From a bacterium (lineage in GTDB: Bacteria > SAR324 > XYD2-FULL-50-16): a stretch of 64,000 bases of DNA. Below the pieces are notes generated by a model. That model made no database searches. It saw only the letters and a program-made list of their open reading frames with translations, and was not told the origin of the DNA. The position numbers were made by a program, and so were the translations under genes. This document shows, piece after piece, positions 41,784-51,305 of the stretch (the stretch's first letter is position 1; each line of letters begins with the position of its first letter). Location of the stretch: assembly GCA_018829445.1 (NCBI GenBank), contig JAHJTV010000078.1:1-64000 (forward strand), written 5' to 3'.

Positions 41784-42941
41784 ATGGCTAGAATCAATCC
41801 ACCCTACCAGGGATTCGAGCAAGGTCCCATCAGGCCTCCAAGTGAAGCCCGAAGTCTTCTGATCCGGATCACCCGTAACTGTCCCTGGAATCGCTGCACC
41901 TTCTGCTCCATCTATAAGCAGGAAAAGTTTTCAATTCGACCGGTGGAGGATGTCAAAAAAGATATCGAAACGGTTTCCCGCCATCTGCAGCGAATCATGG
42001 AATTGTCTGATTCCACCGGAGCCGTTTATCGGAGAGATCTTGGCAGACTGGCGGGGGATATCGACCAGAATGAAATCGAAGCGTTTAACGCCGCTTTGAA
42101 CTGGTTCGTTTGCGGAATGAAGTCTATTTTCCTGCAGGATGCCAACAGTCTGGTGATTAAAACAGATTATCTGGTGGAGATCCTTTCCTTTCTCAAGGAA
42201 AAATTTCCGCAAGTTGACCGGATCACATCATATGCCCGCTCACATTCCCTGGCCAGAATTTCTGATGAGGATCTTATACGGATTAAAGAGGCTGGACTCA
42301 ATCGCATTCATGTCGGCCTGGAAACCGGTTCTGATACCCTCCTCAAACTAATACAAAAGGGATCAAGCAAGGAGATGCACATCGTAGCCGGACAGAAAGT
42401 TAAAAACGCCGGAATGGAACTTTCCGAATACATCATGCCGGGTTTGGGTGGATCAAGTCTGTCAAAAGAGCATGCCCTGGAAACAGCAGACGCCTTAAAC
42501 CAGATTGATCCTCACTTTATCCGCTTGAGAACCTTGATTATTCCTCCCGAGACTCAACTCTTTAACGACGAGACTGAATATCAGTTTAAAAAATCAACTG
42601 ATATTCAAGTCGTGGAAGAGATCCGGCTTTTAATCGAGAATCTGAATGGTATAACATCTACGTTTAAAAGCGATCACATTGCAAATCTGCTGCAGATGAT
42701 CGAAGGAACTTTTCCGGATGAAAAAACCAAGATGCTTAAAATAATTGAAGATTTTTTCGCACTACCCCTGGAGACACAGATTCAGTTTCAGGTGGGAAGA
42801 CGGTTCGGTTTTCTGCTCCATCCGGACAACCTGAAGACAGAGCACCTGAAAGCAAGAGTGGAATCCATTTGTCAGCAATTTTTGATTACCCCGGAAAATG
42901 TCGATGAGGTAATTGATCGCACCATCCAACGAACCATGTAG
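41784..42941 (+). CDS. Radical SAM protein with CX4CX2C motif
   Basis: 385 residues. The cluster motif is Cys33-x4-Cys38-x2-Cys41 (ITRNCPWNRCTFCSIYK), with one residue more than the usual CX3CX2C. Downstream motifs are ITSYARSHSL, AGLNRIHVGLETGSDTLL (the GxETGS strand) and EYIMPGLGG, as in Elp3/HemN-like B12-independent radical SAM enzymes. No cobalamin-binding or SPASM domain is visible. The start at 41784 lies 1 bp after the hisF stop, so translation is coupled. A DUF2889 gene follows after 14 bp. Substrate unknown. Confidence 0.8.
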   Translation: MARINPPYQGFEQGPIRPPSEARSLLIRITRNCPWNRCTFCSIYKQEKFSIRPVEDVKKDIETVSRHLQRIMELSDSTGAVYRRDLGRLAGDIDQNEIEAFNAALNWFVCGMKSIFLQDANSLVIKTDYLVEILSFLKEKFPQVDRITSYARSHSLARISDEDLIRIKEAGLNRIHVGLETGSDTLLKLIQKGSSKEMHIVAGQKVKNAGMELSEYIMPGLGGSSLSKEHALETADALNQIDPHFIRLRTLIIPPETQLFNDETEYQFKKSTDIQVVEEIRLLIENLNGITSTFKSDHIANLLQMIEGTFPDEKTKMLKIIEDFFALPLETQIQFQVGRRFGFLLHPDNLKTEHLKARVESICQQFLITPENVDEVIDRTIQRTM

Positions 42942-42955
42942 AAAAGGAGATCAAC

Positions 42956-43495
42956 ATGGCATCCCTGAAAGATCTGATGGAAGAGAAAATACATCACCGT
43001 GATCTAAAAATTTCGACATACAAGGCGAAAGATAAATGCATCATCATCGAAGGTCAGCTGATCGACAATAGCCTGATCGAAACGCACCACTACTCCGGAA
43101 AGATGAGACCGGCCAAAACAATCCATCACATGATCATACGCCTGCTCATCGACAGCAAACTTACCATCAGGGAAGTTGAGGTAGAAATGCCGGCATTCCC
43201 CCACGAAGAATGCCCGGAAACCCAGGCCAGTCTCAATGATGTAATAGGGATGAAGATATCCCGCGGATTTACCATGAAGATCAAAGAGATGTTCAGCGGT
43301 GGCCGGGGATGCTCTCATCTTGCCGAATTGATCATTTCAATGGCTCCTGCAGCCGTACAGGGGTATTGGACTGCCTTTACCAGCGAGCCTCTCCCGAACA
43401 ACCTGCAAGACACCATGAGGCTGATGTTATCTGATACTTGCTGGGTTTGGAGAAAAGACGGCCCCGCACTCAAACGGGTTGCAGAATCGGTTTAA
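42956..43495 (+). CDS. DUF2889-family protein
   Basis: 179 residues, third DUF2889 member of the window. The N-terminal HHRDLKISTYKAKDKCIIIEGQLIDNS is followed by HHMIIRLLIDSKLTIREVEVEMPAFPHEECPETQASLNDVIGM and the diagnostic GRGCSHLAELIISMAPAAVQG. A strong AAGGAG ribosome binding site precedes the ATG 14 bp after the radical SAM gene. The conserved GC-x-H-L-x-E block suggests a metal or substrate site. Function unknown; its context differs from the minus-strand copies. Confidence 0.78.
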   Translation: MASLKDLMEEKIHHRDLKISTYKAKDKCIIIEGQLIDNSLIETHHYSGKMRPAKTIHHMIIRLLIDSKLTIREVEVEMPAFPHEECPETQASLNDVIGMKISRGFTMKIKEMFSGGRGCSHLAELIISMAPAAVQGYWTAFTSEPLPNNLQDTMRLMLSDTCWVWRKDGPALKRVAESV

Positions 43496-43820
43496 ATCAT
43501 CTCAAAAAAGATCAAGGTTTAAACGACTCAATGCATAGGAATTACCTGCATGAGCGCTTGATTGTATGTCTTTTCAAACCCGGATAAACTGGATAAGTAC
43601 CTTATAAACGGTAGGACCGCTTTTGGATACATTCTAGCGGGGATAAAACCCAGCCCTACCATAATCCCTGGCCTTGGAAACGTCTGTCTGTTGATGAGTT
43701 TTGGGGAGCAATCCCGCTATACCCGCGGTAAAACCAGGTTTAAGTTCATTGTAACAAGTAATTCAAGTATCCCCCTAGTTCAACTCAATCCTTGTAACCA
43801 AAATAGAGAATCAGAATCGT
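43496..43820. other. Gene-free region with repeat remnants
   Basis: About 325 bp between a convergent pair. It holds a 25-bp motif at 43578-43602 that recurs at 63327-63351 (22 of 25 identical), followed by a degenerate AAACGGTAGG element like the REP family. An ORF at 43562-43846 crosses these repeats and is not credible. Confidence 0.5.
43578..43602 (+). repeat. Dispersed 25-bp repeat, copy 1
   Basis: ACCCGGATAAACTGGATAAG followed by TACCT; 22 of 25 bases match 63327-63351. Here it is followed by an AAACGGTAGG stretch, linking it to the REP-like family seen at 40103. Confidence 0.5.
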
Positions 43821-44738
43821 TCAATTATTATAATATCCTCTACTAACAAGGGAAATTTCGTTCCAGATGTGTTCGGCAATTAGACCGGCGGAGCGGTCCG
43901 ATCTGCGGACAATATGCATTTCGGACTGAACGGGTTTAATTGTTTTTGAGTTGAGGGGAACCAATGTCCGGGATGCCAGTTCTTTATGGATCAGGTATTC
44001 AGGCAAACGCCCCCAGCCAAGTCCTGCTTTAATGATCTGTTTTTTGATGGTGTTATCATTGACTATCCAGTGTTTCCCGTCTTTGAACAATCCTACAGCT
44101 CCGGTGGGATAATTGGGGTTTGTCTCCTGACGAACGCTTCGGCTGCTGTCTCCGACAATAACCTGGATATACTGCTTCAATTCATCATCATTCAATTCTC
44201 TGTTCAGTTTCGCAGCGGGAAAATCAGGAGTGGCCACCGGAATCAATGAAACAGTCATCAGCGGTTTGGATTCCAACCCTGCAATAATCTGATCTTTGGA
44301 AAAAACCGCCAGATTGGCATCACTGTTAATCAATCGGTCTTTTGCCCCCTCAATATATTCAACGGTTAAATTAAAGCGGGTTTCGGAGTAGGTGTCGATA
44401 TAATGTTTTAACAGATTCGTGATGATGGACGTGGGAAACAGGGAATCTATTGCGATCCAGATCTCCGGTTCGATTCCGCTGGATAGCTGCTTTCCCAGAT
44501 TAAGCAATTCATCCGATTGCTGGATGATTCGTTTGGCTTTCTGGTATATTGCGTTGCCTTCAGGCGTCAATTTTGCCCGATATTGATTGCGAGAAAAAAG
44601 GCTGACTCCCAGCTCTGTTTCCAATTTCTTGATAGCGATGCTGATACCTGGCTGAGTTTGGGACAGATTTTTGGCCGCTCCGCTAAAACTTCCGGTTTCG
44701 ACAATAGTTAGCAGTATTTTTAATTGGTATAGATTCAT
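43821..44738 (-). CDS. LysR-family transcriptional regulator
   Basis: 305 residues. The N-terminal helix-turn-helix is LKILLTIVETGSFSGAAKNLSQTQPGISIAIKKLETELGVSLFSR, followed by the linker helix and a substrate-binding-like effector domain (about 92-300). It is divergent from the ugp operon, separated by about 475 bp, so control of ugp is possible but unproven; GlpR is the other candidate. The effector cannot be inferred. Confidence 0.88.
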   Translation of the reverse strand: MNLYQLKILLTIVETGSFSGAAKNLSQTQPGISIAIKKLETELGVSLFSRNQYRAKLTPEGNAIYQKAKRIIQQSDELLNLGKQLSSGIEPEIWIAIDSLFPTSIITNLLKHYIDTYSETRFNLTVEYIEGAKDRLINSDANLAVFSKDQIIAGLESKPLMTVSLIPVATPDFPAAKLNRELNDDELKQYIQVIVGDSSRSVRQETNPNYPTGAVGLFKDGKHWIVNDNTIKKQIIKAGLGWGRLPEYLIHKELASRTLVPLNSKTIKPVQSEMHIVRRSDRSAGLIAEHIWNEISLVSRGYYNN

Positions 44739-44988
44739 AGGCTCGGTAGATAAATTTCCATCTTGGTCTATGGTATCCGTTTGTTAAATTTTGATGTTAA
44801 CTTTGTTAAAACTTCATCAGATCTTGGTAATTTTCCCTGAACCAATCGATCAAATCCTTCACTCCCCGGATCAATTTAAGCAGACATAAGACAATTTATT
44901 CAGATCTTTAGGCCTTATCTGAACTTTTTCCCCATGGGGGGATCTTATAAGATAATAATTATTAATGGAATCCATATATTATTTTTAT

Positions 44989-45032
44989 TTGACTGCTATT
45001 CTTAATTTCAATATAGAATGTCTTAAGACATT
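44989..45032 (+). promoter_or_regulatory. Predicted ugp promoter with overlapping palindromic operator
   Basis: TTGACT (44989-44994), a 17-bp spacer and TATAGA (45012-45017) form a good sigma-70-type promoter. A perfect 16-bp palindrome, AATGTCTTAAGACATT (45017-45032), begins at the last base of the -10 box and covers the expected start site, an ideal place for a repressor. The cognate regulator is unknown; the sequence differs from the GlpR-like site near glpA. Confidence 0.6.
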
Positions 45033-45033
45033 T

Positions 45034-45090
45034 CCTCGATATGAAAGAGGAATTAATTTGATTTCCGGATATAGAAAACTACTATCCGGA
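45034..45090 (+). promoter_or_regulatory. Hairpins in the ugp mRNA leader
   Basis: CCTC/GAGG (45034-45050) and TCCGGATA/TATCCGGA (45064-45071 and 45083-45090) form two stems early in the predicted leader. No T-run follows, so they are more likely stabilising or regulatory structures than terminators. Confidence 0.45.
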
Positions 45091-45213
45091 GTCAAAGGAT
45101 GAGGTGTTTTTCTGGAAATATTGTGGTGAATCGCCATGGTGATTCTGATTCTGGATTTCCCTGGCTGACCCTTCAAATTTGAAGTTTTTACATCTTTTGA
45201 TAGGAGATTAAAA

Positions 45214-46527
45214 ATGCGGATTTATAAGAGAACGTTGTTTCTTCTTTCTGTTTTTGTTCTGGTGGCAACCCAGGTATTTGCCGTGACTGAAATCCAGTGG
45301 TGGCACGCTATGGGCGGTCGATTAGGAGAAAAAGTCAACGAAATTACCGATGGATTCAATTCCAAGCAATCCAAATACAAGCTTGTTGCTGTTTACAAGG
45401 GTAATTATGCAGATACAATGACAGCCGGAATTGCAGCCTTTCGTTCCAAAACACAGCCTCACATCCTGCAGGTGTTCGAAGTCGGAACAGCAACCATGAT
45501 GGCGGCCAAAGGAGCTATTAAGCCGGTATATCAGCTTATGGCGGAAGCAGGAGAGGTGTTTAATCCTGATTCATTTCTCTCCACTGTCACCGGTTATTAC
45601 ACCAATCCCAAGGGCGAGATGCTCTCCATGCCTTTTAACAGCTCCACTCCGGTTTTGTATTATAACGTGGAAGCTTTTCAAAAAGCAGGTTTGGACGTAA
45701 ACGATCCTCCAAAAACATGGCCTCAAGTTGCAGAGTATTCAAGAAAACTAATCAAAGCCGGTTATAAATGCGGTTTTTCAACTGCCTGGATCTCCTGGAT
45801 TCAATTGGAAAACATGTCAGCCTGGCACAATGTTCCGGTCGGGACAAAAGCCAACGGTTTTGAAGGCCTGGATACCGAATATTTAATGAATGGTCCACTT
45901 CAGGTCAAACATGTCCAGCAACTTGCTGATTGGCAGAAGGAAAGGATATTTGTCTATGGTGGAAGGAGAAATCTGGGGAATGCCAAGTTTTCTTCCGGAG
46001 AATGCCCGATGTACACCGAATCCTCCGCCGGATACGCCGGTTTTAAGAAAGGAGCCCAATTTGAGTTCAAAACATCCATGCTGCCATACTGGCCTGATCA
46101 GTCTGGAGCCCCTCAAAATACAATCATTGGTGGAGCCAGTCTCTGGGTACTCAATGGTCATTCCCCTGCGGAATATGAAGGAGTTGCCAAGTTTTTCTCA
46201 TATCTGTCAAGCCCCGAAGTCCAGGCCGATTGGCATCAATTCTCCGGTTACCTGCCAATCACACATGCTGCCTACAGTTTGACAAAGGGGCAGGGTTTTT
46301 ATGAGCAAAACCCAGGTACCGAAACCGCATTAATACAGATGACCTTGAACAAACCAACCTCAAATTCACGTGGTTTGCGGTTTGGTAGTTACGTTCAAAT
46401 GCGCGATATCATCTACAACGAACTGGAAGCTGTATTCAATGATAAAAAATCGGCGCAAGAAGGTTTGAACGATGCAGTAGCCGCGGGAAACAAGATGTTG
46501 CGTCAGTTTGAGAAAGCAAATCAGTAA
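45214..46527 (+). CDS. ugpB: Glycerol-3-phosphate ABC transporter, substrate-binding protein
   Basis: 437 residues with a signal peptide cleaved near FA-VTEIQWWHAMGG. The N-terminal QWWHAM, IAAFRSKTQPHILQVFEVGTATMMAAKGAIKPV, and FNSSTPVLYYNVEAFQKAGLD follow UgpB closely, as do ECPMYTESSAGY and FKTSMLPYWPD. UgpB is the periplasmic receptor for sn-glycerol-3-phosphate and glycerophosphodiesters. AGGAG precedes the ATG. First gene of a five-gene operon; a strong promoter with a palindromic operator lies about 200 bp upstream. Confidence 0.92.
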   Translation: MRIYKRTLFLLSVFVLVATQVFAVTEIQWWHAMGGRLGEKVNEITDGFNSKQSKYKLVAVYKGNYADTMTAGIAAFRSKTQPHILQVFEVGTATMMAAKGAIKPVYQLMAEAGEVFNPDSFLSTVTGYYTNPKGEMLSMPFNSSTPVLYYNVEAFQKAGLDVNDPPKTWPQVAEYSRKLIKAGYKCGFSTAWISWIQLENMSAWHNVPVGTKANGFEGLDTEYLMNGPLQVKHVQQLADWQKERIFVYGGRRNLGNAKFSSGECPMYTESSAGYAGFKKGAQFEFKTSMLPYWPDQSGAPQNTIIGGASLWVLNGHSPAEYEGVAKFFSYLSSPEVQADWHQFSGYLPITHAAYSLTKGQGFYEQNPGTETALIQMTLNKPTSNSRGLRFGSYVQMRDIIYNELEAVFNDKKSAQEGLNDAVAAGNKMLRQFEKANQ

Positions 46528-46614
46528 ATTTGGATTTACTCTTCGGTCAGACTGGAGACTAATACATGGCAGGAATACGTTAAATTACCTATTCCTGCTA
46601 TTCAATTTTGGGCA

Positions 46615-47505
46615 ATGTTCATGGAAAAACAACGCGTTGTTTTCAACAATCAGGTCTTACCCTATCTTTTATTAGCCCCGCAAGTGGCAATTACCCTTGT
46701 ATTTTTTATCTGGCCGGCTTCGCAGGCATTGTTTCAATCTGTCCTGCAGGAGGATCCATTCGGACTTTCCAGCACGTTTATCTGGTTTGATAATTTTAAA
46801 ATGATCTTCACCGATGAGAACTATCGGAATTCATTGGGAACAACGGCGATTTTTTCGCTTCTGGTAGCAGCCTCATCCATGAGTATCGCCTTGTTGCTGG
46901 CCGTGCTGGCGAATCGAGTGATATTTGCCGGAAGGTTATACAAAACACTGGTTATCTGGCCATATGCCGTAGCAACAATGGTTGCCGGAGTCTTGTGGTA
47001 TTTCTTGTTTAATCCGACAGCCGGGATTATCTCCCATTTTTTAAAAAATATGAATTATGACTGGAATCACAGCTTATATGAAGGGCAAGCTTTTTTTCTG
47101 GTTATTTTAGCCTCGGTGTGGCGGCAGATCTCTTATAATTTTATTTTCTTTCTGGCCGGTCTTCAGTCGATACCCCCTTCACTGATTGAGGCTTCTGCCA
47201 TTGACGGGGCTTCACCCTTCAGGCGGTTTTGGACCATTGTTTTTCCACTCCTGTCTCCAACCAGTTTTTTCCTGATTGTTGTTAATGTTGTCTACGCCTT
47301 CTTCGACACCTTCGGTGTAATCGATGCCGTAACAGGAGGTGGTCCGAATAATGCCACCAACATTCTGGTATTTAAGGTTTATCACGATGGTTTTAAAGGT
47401 CTGGATTTCGGTAGTTCCGCCGCGCAATCGGTGATATTAATGGGTATTGTTATCGCTCTGACCATTGTTCAATTTCGATATATAGAAAGAAAAGTCCATT
47501 ATTAA
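46615..47505 (+). CDS. ugpA: Glycerol-3-phosphate ABC transporter, permease UgpA
   Basis: 296 residues, six membrane helices, MalF-like. The cytoplasmic coupling loop is [22 protein letters not shown] (EAA motif). [25 protein letters not shown] is the first helix and [19 protein letters not shown] the late loop found in UgpA. It forms the channel with UgpE. Start codons at 46615 and 46621 are both possible, without a clear ribosome binding site. The gap from ugpB is 87 bp. Confidence 0.9.
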   Translation: MFMEKQRVVFNNQVLPYLLLAPQVAITLVFFIWPASQALFQSVLQEDPFGLSSTFIWFDNFKMIFTDENYRNSLGTTAIFSLLVAASSMSIALLLAVLANRVIFAGRLYKTLVIWPYAVATMVAGVLWYFLFNPTAGIISHFLKNMNYDWNHSLYEGQAFFLVILASVWRQISYNFIFFLAGLQSIPPSLIEASAIDGASPFRRFWTIVFPLLSPTSFFLIVVNVVYAFFDTFGVIDAVTGGGPNNATNILVFKVYHDGFKGLDFGSSAAQSVILMGIVIALTIVQFRYIERKVHY

Positions 47506-47516
47506 CGAGTTTCATT

Positions 47517-48362
47517 ATGGTGCATAATCGTCCCCTGTTGACCGTTGTAACCCACGGAATTATTCTGTTGGGTATTCTGGTGCTGATATTTCCAATTTAT
47601 GTTACCTTTGTCGCCTCCACTCATACACTGCAAGCCATTCTTGAAGTGCCCATGCCCCTGTTACCGGGAAAAGAGTTCATTAACAATTACCTGATGGTAT
47701 TGACATCCGGTTCCAATTCGGTTGGTGTCTCGGTGGGAAAAATGATGATCAACAGTCTGATAATGGCATTGGGAATATCAATTGGAAAAATCATCATTTC
47801 ACTGCTGGCTGCCTACGCCCTGGTGTATTTTAGATTTCGATTCAGAAATTTTTTCTTCTGGTTAATCTTCATCACACTGATGCTGCCGGTGGAGGTCAGG
47901 ATATTACCGACATATGAGGTTGTGGCAAAAATGGGAATCCTCAACTCTTACACCGGCTTGATTTTACCCCTTATTGCATCGGCAACGGCAACCTTTCTTT
48001 TTCGACAGTTTTTCATGAGTATTCCCAATGAACTCTGTGAAGCTGCCCGCGTTGATGGAGCCGGACCTGTTCGTTTTTTTATCGATATCATTTTACCCAT
48101 GTCCAGAACCTCAATAGCAGCTCTGTTTGTAATCTTGTTCATCTATGGCTGGAACCAATATTTGTGGCCACTGCTTATCACCACGGATGAGCAATTCTAC
48201 ACCATGCTGATCGGAATCAAGAGGATGCTGGATGTTGGAGAGGGACAGGTCGAATGGCAACTGGTCATGGCAAGCACGATGTTGGCCATTATTCCCCCTG
48301 TTCTTGTCGTTGTACAGATGCAAAAGCAATTTATCCAGGGATTGACGGAAACAGAAAAATAG
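47517..48362 (+). CDS. ugpE: Glycerol-3-phosphate ABC transporter, permease UgpE
   Basis: 281 residues, MalG-like permease with six helices. The EAA loop is [55 protein letters not shown] and [16 protein letters not shown] are typical of UgpE. It starts 11 bp after ugpA and ends 10 bp before ugpC, so the operon is tightly packed. Confidence 0.91.
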   Translation: MVHNRPLLTVVTHGIILLGILVLIFPIYVTFVASTHTLQAILEVPMPLLPGKEFINNYLMVLTSGSNSVGVSVGKMMINSLIMALGISIGKIIISLLAAYALVYFRFRFRNFFFWLIFITLMLPVEVRILPTYEVVAKMGILNSYTGLILPLIASATATFLFRQFFMSIPNELCEAARVDGAGPVRFFIDIILPMSRTSIAALFVILFIYGWNQYLWPLLITTDEQFYTMLIGIKRMLDVGEGQVEWQLVMASTMLAIIPPVLVVVQMQKQFIQGLTETEK

Positions 48363-48372
48363 GAGCGTTGGT

Positions 48373-49455
48373 ATGGCGAATGCCAGTATAGAAAATGTAA
48401 AAAAATCATTTGGTGAGGTGGAGGTCTTACACGGTATCAGCTGCGAAATCCATGATGGCGAATTTATTGTAATTCTTGGACCTTCCGGATGCGGTAAGTC
48501 AACCCTGCTTCGTCTGATAGCCGGTTTGGAAAAAATCACTTCGGGTATCATAAAAATAGAAGAAAGAGTTGTAAATAACCTGGAGCCTGCTGATCGTGAT
48601 ATTGCCATGGTTTTTCAGAATTATGCGCTTTACCCGCATATGACGGTTTTTAACAACATGGCGTATGGGCTGAAAATCAGAAAAATGTCCAAAACAGAGA
48701 TTGAACGCCGTGTAAACAAAGCAGCTGACATCCTGGAGCTTTCCGAGCTCTTGTCCCGAAAACCCCGACAACTATCCGGAGGTCAAAGACAGCGGGTGGC
48801 CATGGGTCGCTGTATCGTGAGAGAGCCCAAGCTGTTTCTGTTTGATGAACCCCTGAGCAACCTGGACGCCAAGCTACGGGTACAAATGAGATTGGAGATC
48901 CGCCGTTTACATCAGTCACTCAACATTACCAGTATTTATGTTACCCACGATCAGGTGGAAGCGATGACGTTGGCCGACCGGTTGATTGTAATGGACAACG
49001 GATTTGCCGGACAAATCGGTACTCCTTTGGATGTCTATAAAAAACCGGCTAACAAATTCGTCGCAGGTTTTATCGGATCACCGGCCATGAATTTTTTCGA
49101 CACAACGATCAGTGATGACGGCAGATCTATCTTGCTATCATCCGGAGAATCAATGAAGCTTTCAGGACAAGGATTACCCGAGAACAAGGGAAGTACAGTC
49201 ACGGTCGGTATCCGCCCCGAACATTTTACCGTTTGCAGTGAAAACGAAGCGCAGTTTCACTTGAGAACCGATCAGGTGGAAAAGCTGGGAGCCGACACAC
49301 TTGTTCACGGTTTTTTCAAAGATAATGGGGTTTCCTTAACATTGCGATTGAACGGCATTCAACATTTCGAAAAAGATAATCTACTACCGATGCAGGTTGC
49401 TCCGGAAAACGTTCATGTGTTTGATCAGAATACTGACAAAAGATTGAATAAATAA
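48373..49455 (+). CDS. ugpC: Glycerol-3-phosphate ABC transporter, ATPase UgpC
   Basis: 360 residues, MsmX/MalK-type ATPase. Walker A is GPSGCGKST, the Q loop is [11 protein letters not shown], the signature is [13 protein letters not shown], Walker B is [12 protein letters not shown] and the switch is VTHDQVEA. The C-terminal TOBE-like regulatory domain runs from about 240 and includes GIRPEHF. It powers uptake through UgpA/UgpE. AGGAG precedes the start. Similar ATPases may serve several sugar transporters, but the operon context makes UgpC the natural name. Confidence 0.92.
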   Translation: MANASIENVKKSFGEVEVLHGISCEIHDGEFIVILGPSGCGKSTLLRLIAGLEKITSGIIKIEERVVNNLEPADRDIAMVFQNYALYPHMTVFNNMAYGLKIRKMSKTEIERRVNKAADILELSELLSRKPRQLSGGQRQRVAMGRCIVREPKLFLFDEPLSNLDAKLRVQMRLEIRRLHQSLNITSIYVTHDQVEAMTLADRLIVMDNGFAGQIGTPLDVYKKPANKFVAGFIGSPAMNFFDTTISDDGRSILLSSGESMKLSGQGLPENKGSTVTVGIRPEHFTVCSENEAQFHLRTDQVEKLGADTLVHGFFKDNGVSLTLRLNGIQHFEKDNLLPMQVAPENVHVFDQNTDKRLNK

Positions 49456-49468
49456 AGGAGACCATTCC

Positions 49469-50494
49469 ATGGGTAAGATCGGAACCCAATTGAATCTGGC
49501 AATAAAGGTCACTGTGACAACCTTAACTCTACTGGCAGTCGCCGCATCTGGTATGGCTCAGACAAGCGGCCCAACAGACGTCTCCAACCTAAGAAAAAAA
49601 CCACTTATTATCGGCCACCGGGGAGCTGCCGGTATATTACCGGAAAACAGCTTGGCTGGTTTTAAAAAGGCCTGTGAACTCGGTGTTGACGCCATTGAGC
49701 TTGATGTGCTGGTTTCAGCTGACGGTGTGCTTGTAGTCCATCACGATTACAAGCTCAAACCCGAAATCGCCCGTTCTACAGACGGAGACTGGATTATTCC
49801 CGGATTACAGCCTTCCATAAAAGAGCTAAGTCTGGCTCAGCTTAAGACCTATGACATCGGTCGATTACAGCCAAATACATCCTATGCTGCAAGATACCCC
49901 GAACAAAGCCCGATGGACGGTGAACAAATCCCGACATTCAAAGAAGTCATCGACCTCTTTAAGAAATCATGCAGTGCCAATACCCGACTTTTTGTAGAAA
50001 TCAAAACCTCGCCCGAAGAATCGGATCTGACTCCGCCTCCCGAGCAACTATCCGACATGGTTGTCAAGATGCTAAGAGAAGAGGGAATTATTCAACACAC
50101 CTGGATTCTCTCTTTCGACTGGCGCAATCTCGTTCACATCCAGAAAACTGCCCCGGATTTAGTGACGGTTTACCTCACTATCGACACAGCCAAGTTTAAC
50201 AACCTGAAATCTCACCAAGCCGGGGCTTCACCCTGGATGGCCGGGCTTGATATCGACGACTTCAACGGTTCTGCACCCCGTGCTATCAAAGCAGCAGGCG
50301 GCCATGTCTGGTCCCCATACTTCCGGAACCTGACGCCCGAATTACTATTGGAAGCCCACCAGCTTGGCCTACTGGTGTCGGTCTGGACACCCGATAAACC
50401 CTATCAGATGAAAAACCTGATTGAGATGGAAGTGGATGCCATTACAACCAACCGACCCGATCTACTCAAGGAGCTACTAACAAAAATGAAATAG
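49469..50494 (+). CDS. glpQ: Exported glycerophosphodiester phosphodiesterase
   Basis: 341 residues with a signal peptide (to about residue 30). The GDPD core shows IIGHRGAAGILPENSLAGF (His-Arg and Glu), IELDVLVSADGVLVVHHD (Glu-x-Asp, His), a mid-region FVEIKT, and the terminal LVSVWTPDKPYQMKNLIEMEVDAITTNRPDLL. It hydrolyses glycerophosphodiesters to glycerol-3-phosphate plus alcohol in the periplasm, supplying UgpB. AAAGGAG precedes the ATG, 13 bp after ugpC. Last gene of the operon; two palindromes follow. Confidence 0.9.
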   Translation: MGKIGTQLNLAIKVTVTTLTLLAVAASGMAQTSGPTDVSNLRKKPLIIGHRGAAGILPENSLAGFKKACELGVDAIELDVLVSADGVLVVHHDYKLKPEIARSTDGDWIIPGLQPSIKELSLAQLKTYDIGRLQPNTSYAARYPEQSPMDGEQIPTFKEVIDLFKKSCSANTRLFVEIKTSPEESDLTPPPEQLSDMVVKMLREEGIIQHTWILSFDWRNLVHIQKTAPDLVTVYLTIDTAKFNNLKSHQAGASPWMAGLDIDDFNGSAPRAIKAAGGHVWSPYFRNLTPELLLEAHQLGLLVSVWTPDKPYQMKNLIEMEVDAITTNRPDLLKELLTKMK

Positions 50495-50515
50495 GTTTTC
50501 CAGTTCAGATTCAGC

Positions 50516-50584
50516 ATGGGCAAAACTTTGCCCATCCAACGTATATTGAACGTTTAGCGTCGGTCGGACAATACTTTGTCCGAC
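50516..50584. repeat. Two palindromes between convergent glpQ and tetR
   Basis: ATGGGCAAA, 2 bp, TTTGCCCAT (50516-50535), and GTCGGACAA, 4 bp, TTGTCCGAC (50563-50584). Both have perfect 9-bp arms. They follow glpQ and probably serve as bidirectional terminators or REP-like elements. The first resembles the TGGGCAAC arm of the element at 3177-3241. Confidence 0.65.
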
Positions 50585-50665
50585 GAAACAAGGTCTATCT
50601 CTGCCTTTTACAGGCCTACTTTATCTGAAGGCTGAATGGATACGATAAAAAAAGCTAACTCCCTA

Positions 50666-51253
50666 TTACCTGCTTATAAATCTTTCTAATACCGCGTTAC
50701 AGGATTCCCCCACCAGTTCATCATAAATTACCGGTATTTTGCTTCCCATCTGGAGGTGTCTGCGAACTGCCGCTGCAGGCACTTCCACTAAGGCAAAAAG
50801 AACCCTGGAAAAACTTTCTGGTGTTACTTCTCCAAACACCTTTTTGGTATATTGCTTCAAACCATCGTCCAATTCCTCTTTTAACAACTCAGCCTTCTCC
50901 TTAACTTCCATTGGCCAATCTCCTACCATCAGCTCTTCTCTACGGTGGAGCAGTAAAACTCTGGCCCTGTTCGGATGTAATCTGGACCAGTTCAGAGTGT
51001 ACAACGCAGCCTTCAACTCCTCACCCGGAATCAATATTTCCAAAAAGCCCTTTTGAAATGACTCAACCACTTTCAGCCACACTTCCGCCAAAATCAATTC
51101 GCGAGATACAAACCGATGATAAACAGAACCGACCGGAGCATTCAACGAAGATGCAATGGCTGCGATAGTCACTCCGGACAATCCCTGTTGCGATAAGATC
51201 TGCAATGCTGCATTAATAAAATCCTCTCTGAGAAACCGAGCCCTTCTCCCCAT
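50666..51253 (-). CDS. TetR-family transcriptional regulator
   Basis: 195 residues. The N-terminal helix-turn-helix is FINAALQILSQQGLSGVTIAAIASSLNAPVGSVYHRFVSRELIL, standard for TetR. The C-terminal ligand domain is not assignable. ATG 51253 is preferred over the upstream ORF start at 51367, which adds 38 non-family residues; GGTGG precedes it. It lies 52 bp downstream of a small membrane protein gene on the same strand. The operator-like palindrome upstream of that gene probably lets it regulate the pair. Confidence 0.85.
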   Translation of the reverse strand: MGRRARFLREDFINAALQILSQQGLSGVTIAAIASSLNAPVGSVYHRFVSRELILAEVWLKVVESFQKGFLEILIPGEELKAALYTLNWSRLHPNRARVLLLHRREELMVGDWPMEVKEKAELLKEELDDGLKQYTKKVFGEVTPESFSRVLFALVEVPAAAVRRHLQMGSKIPVIYDELVGESCNAVLERFISR

Positions 51254-51305
51254 ATTGGTTCCACCTTTAAATTTTTTTAAACCCAAATATTGCGTACAAC
51301 ACCCA

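Larger units (their letters stand above)
44739..45213. other. Intergenic region and ugp leader
   Basis: About 475 bp between divergent lysR and ugpB. It contains the promoter, a 16-bp palindrome and two hairpins described separately. The predicted ugpB leader is about 190 nt. No ORF is convincing. Confidence 0.6.

Noticed and set aside
43562-43846. 94-codon plus-strand ORF
   Set aside because: It crosses the dispersed repeats and the end of the convergent lysR gene; not protein-like.
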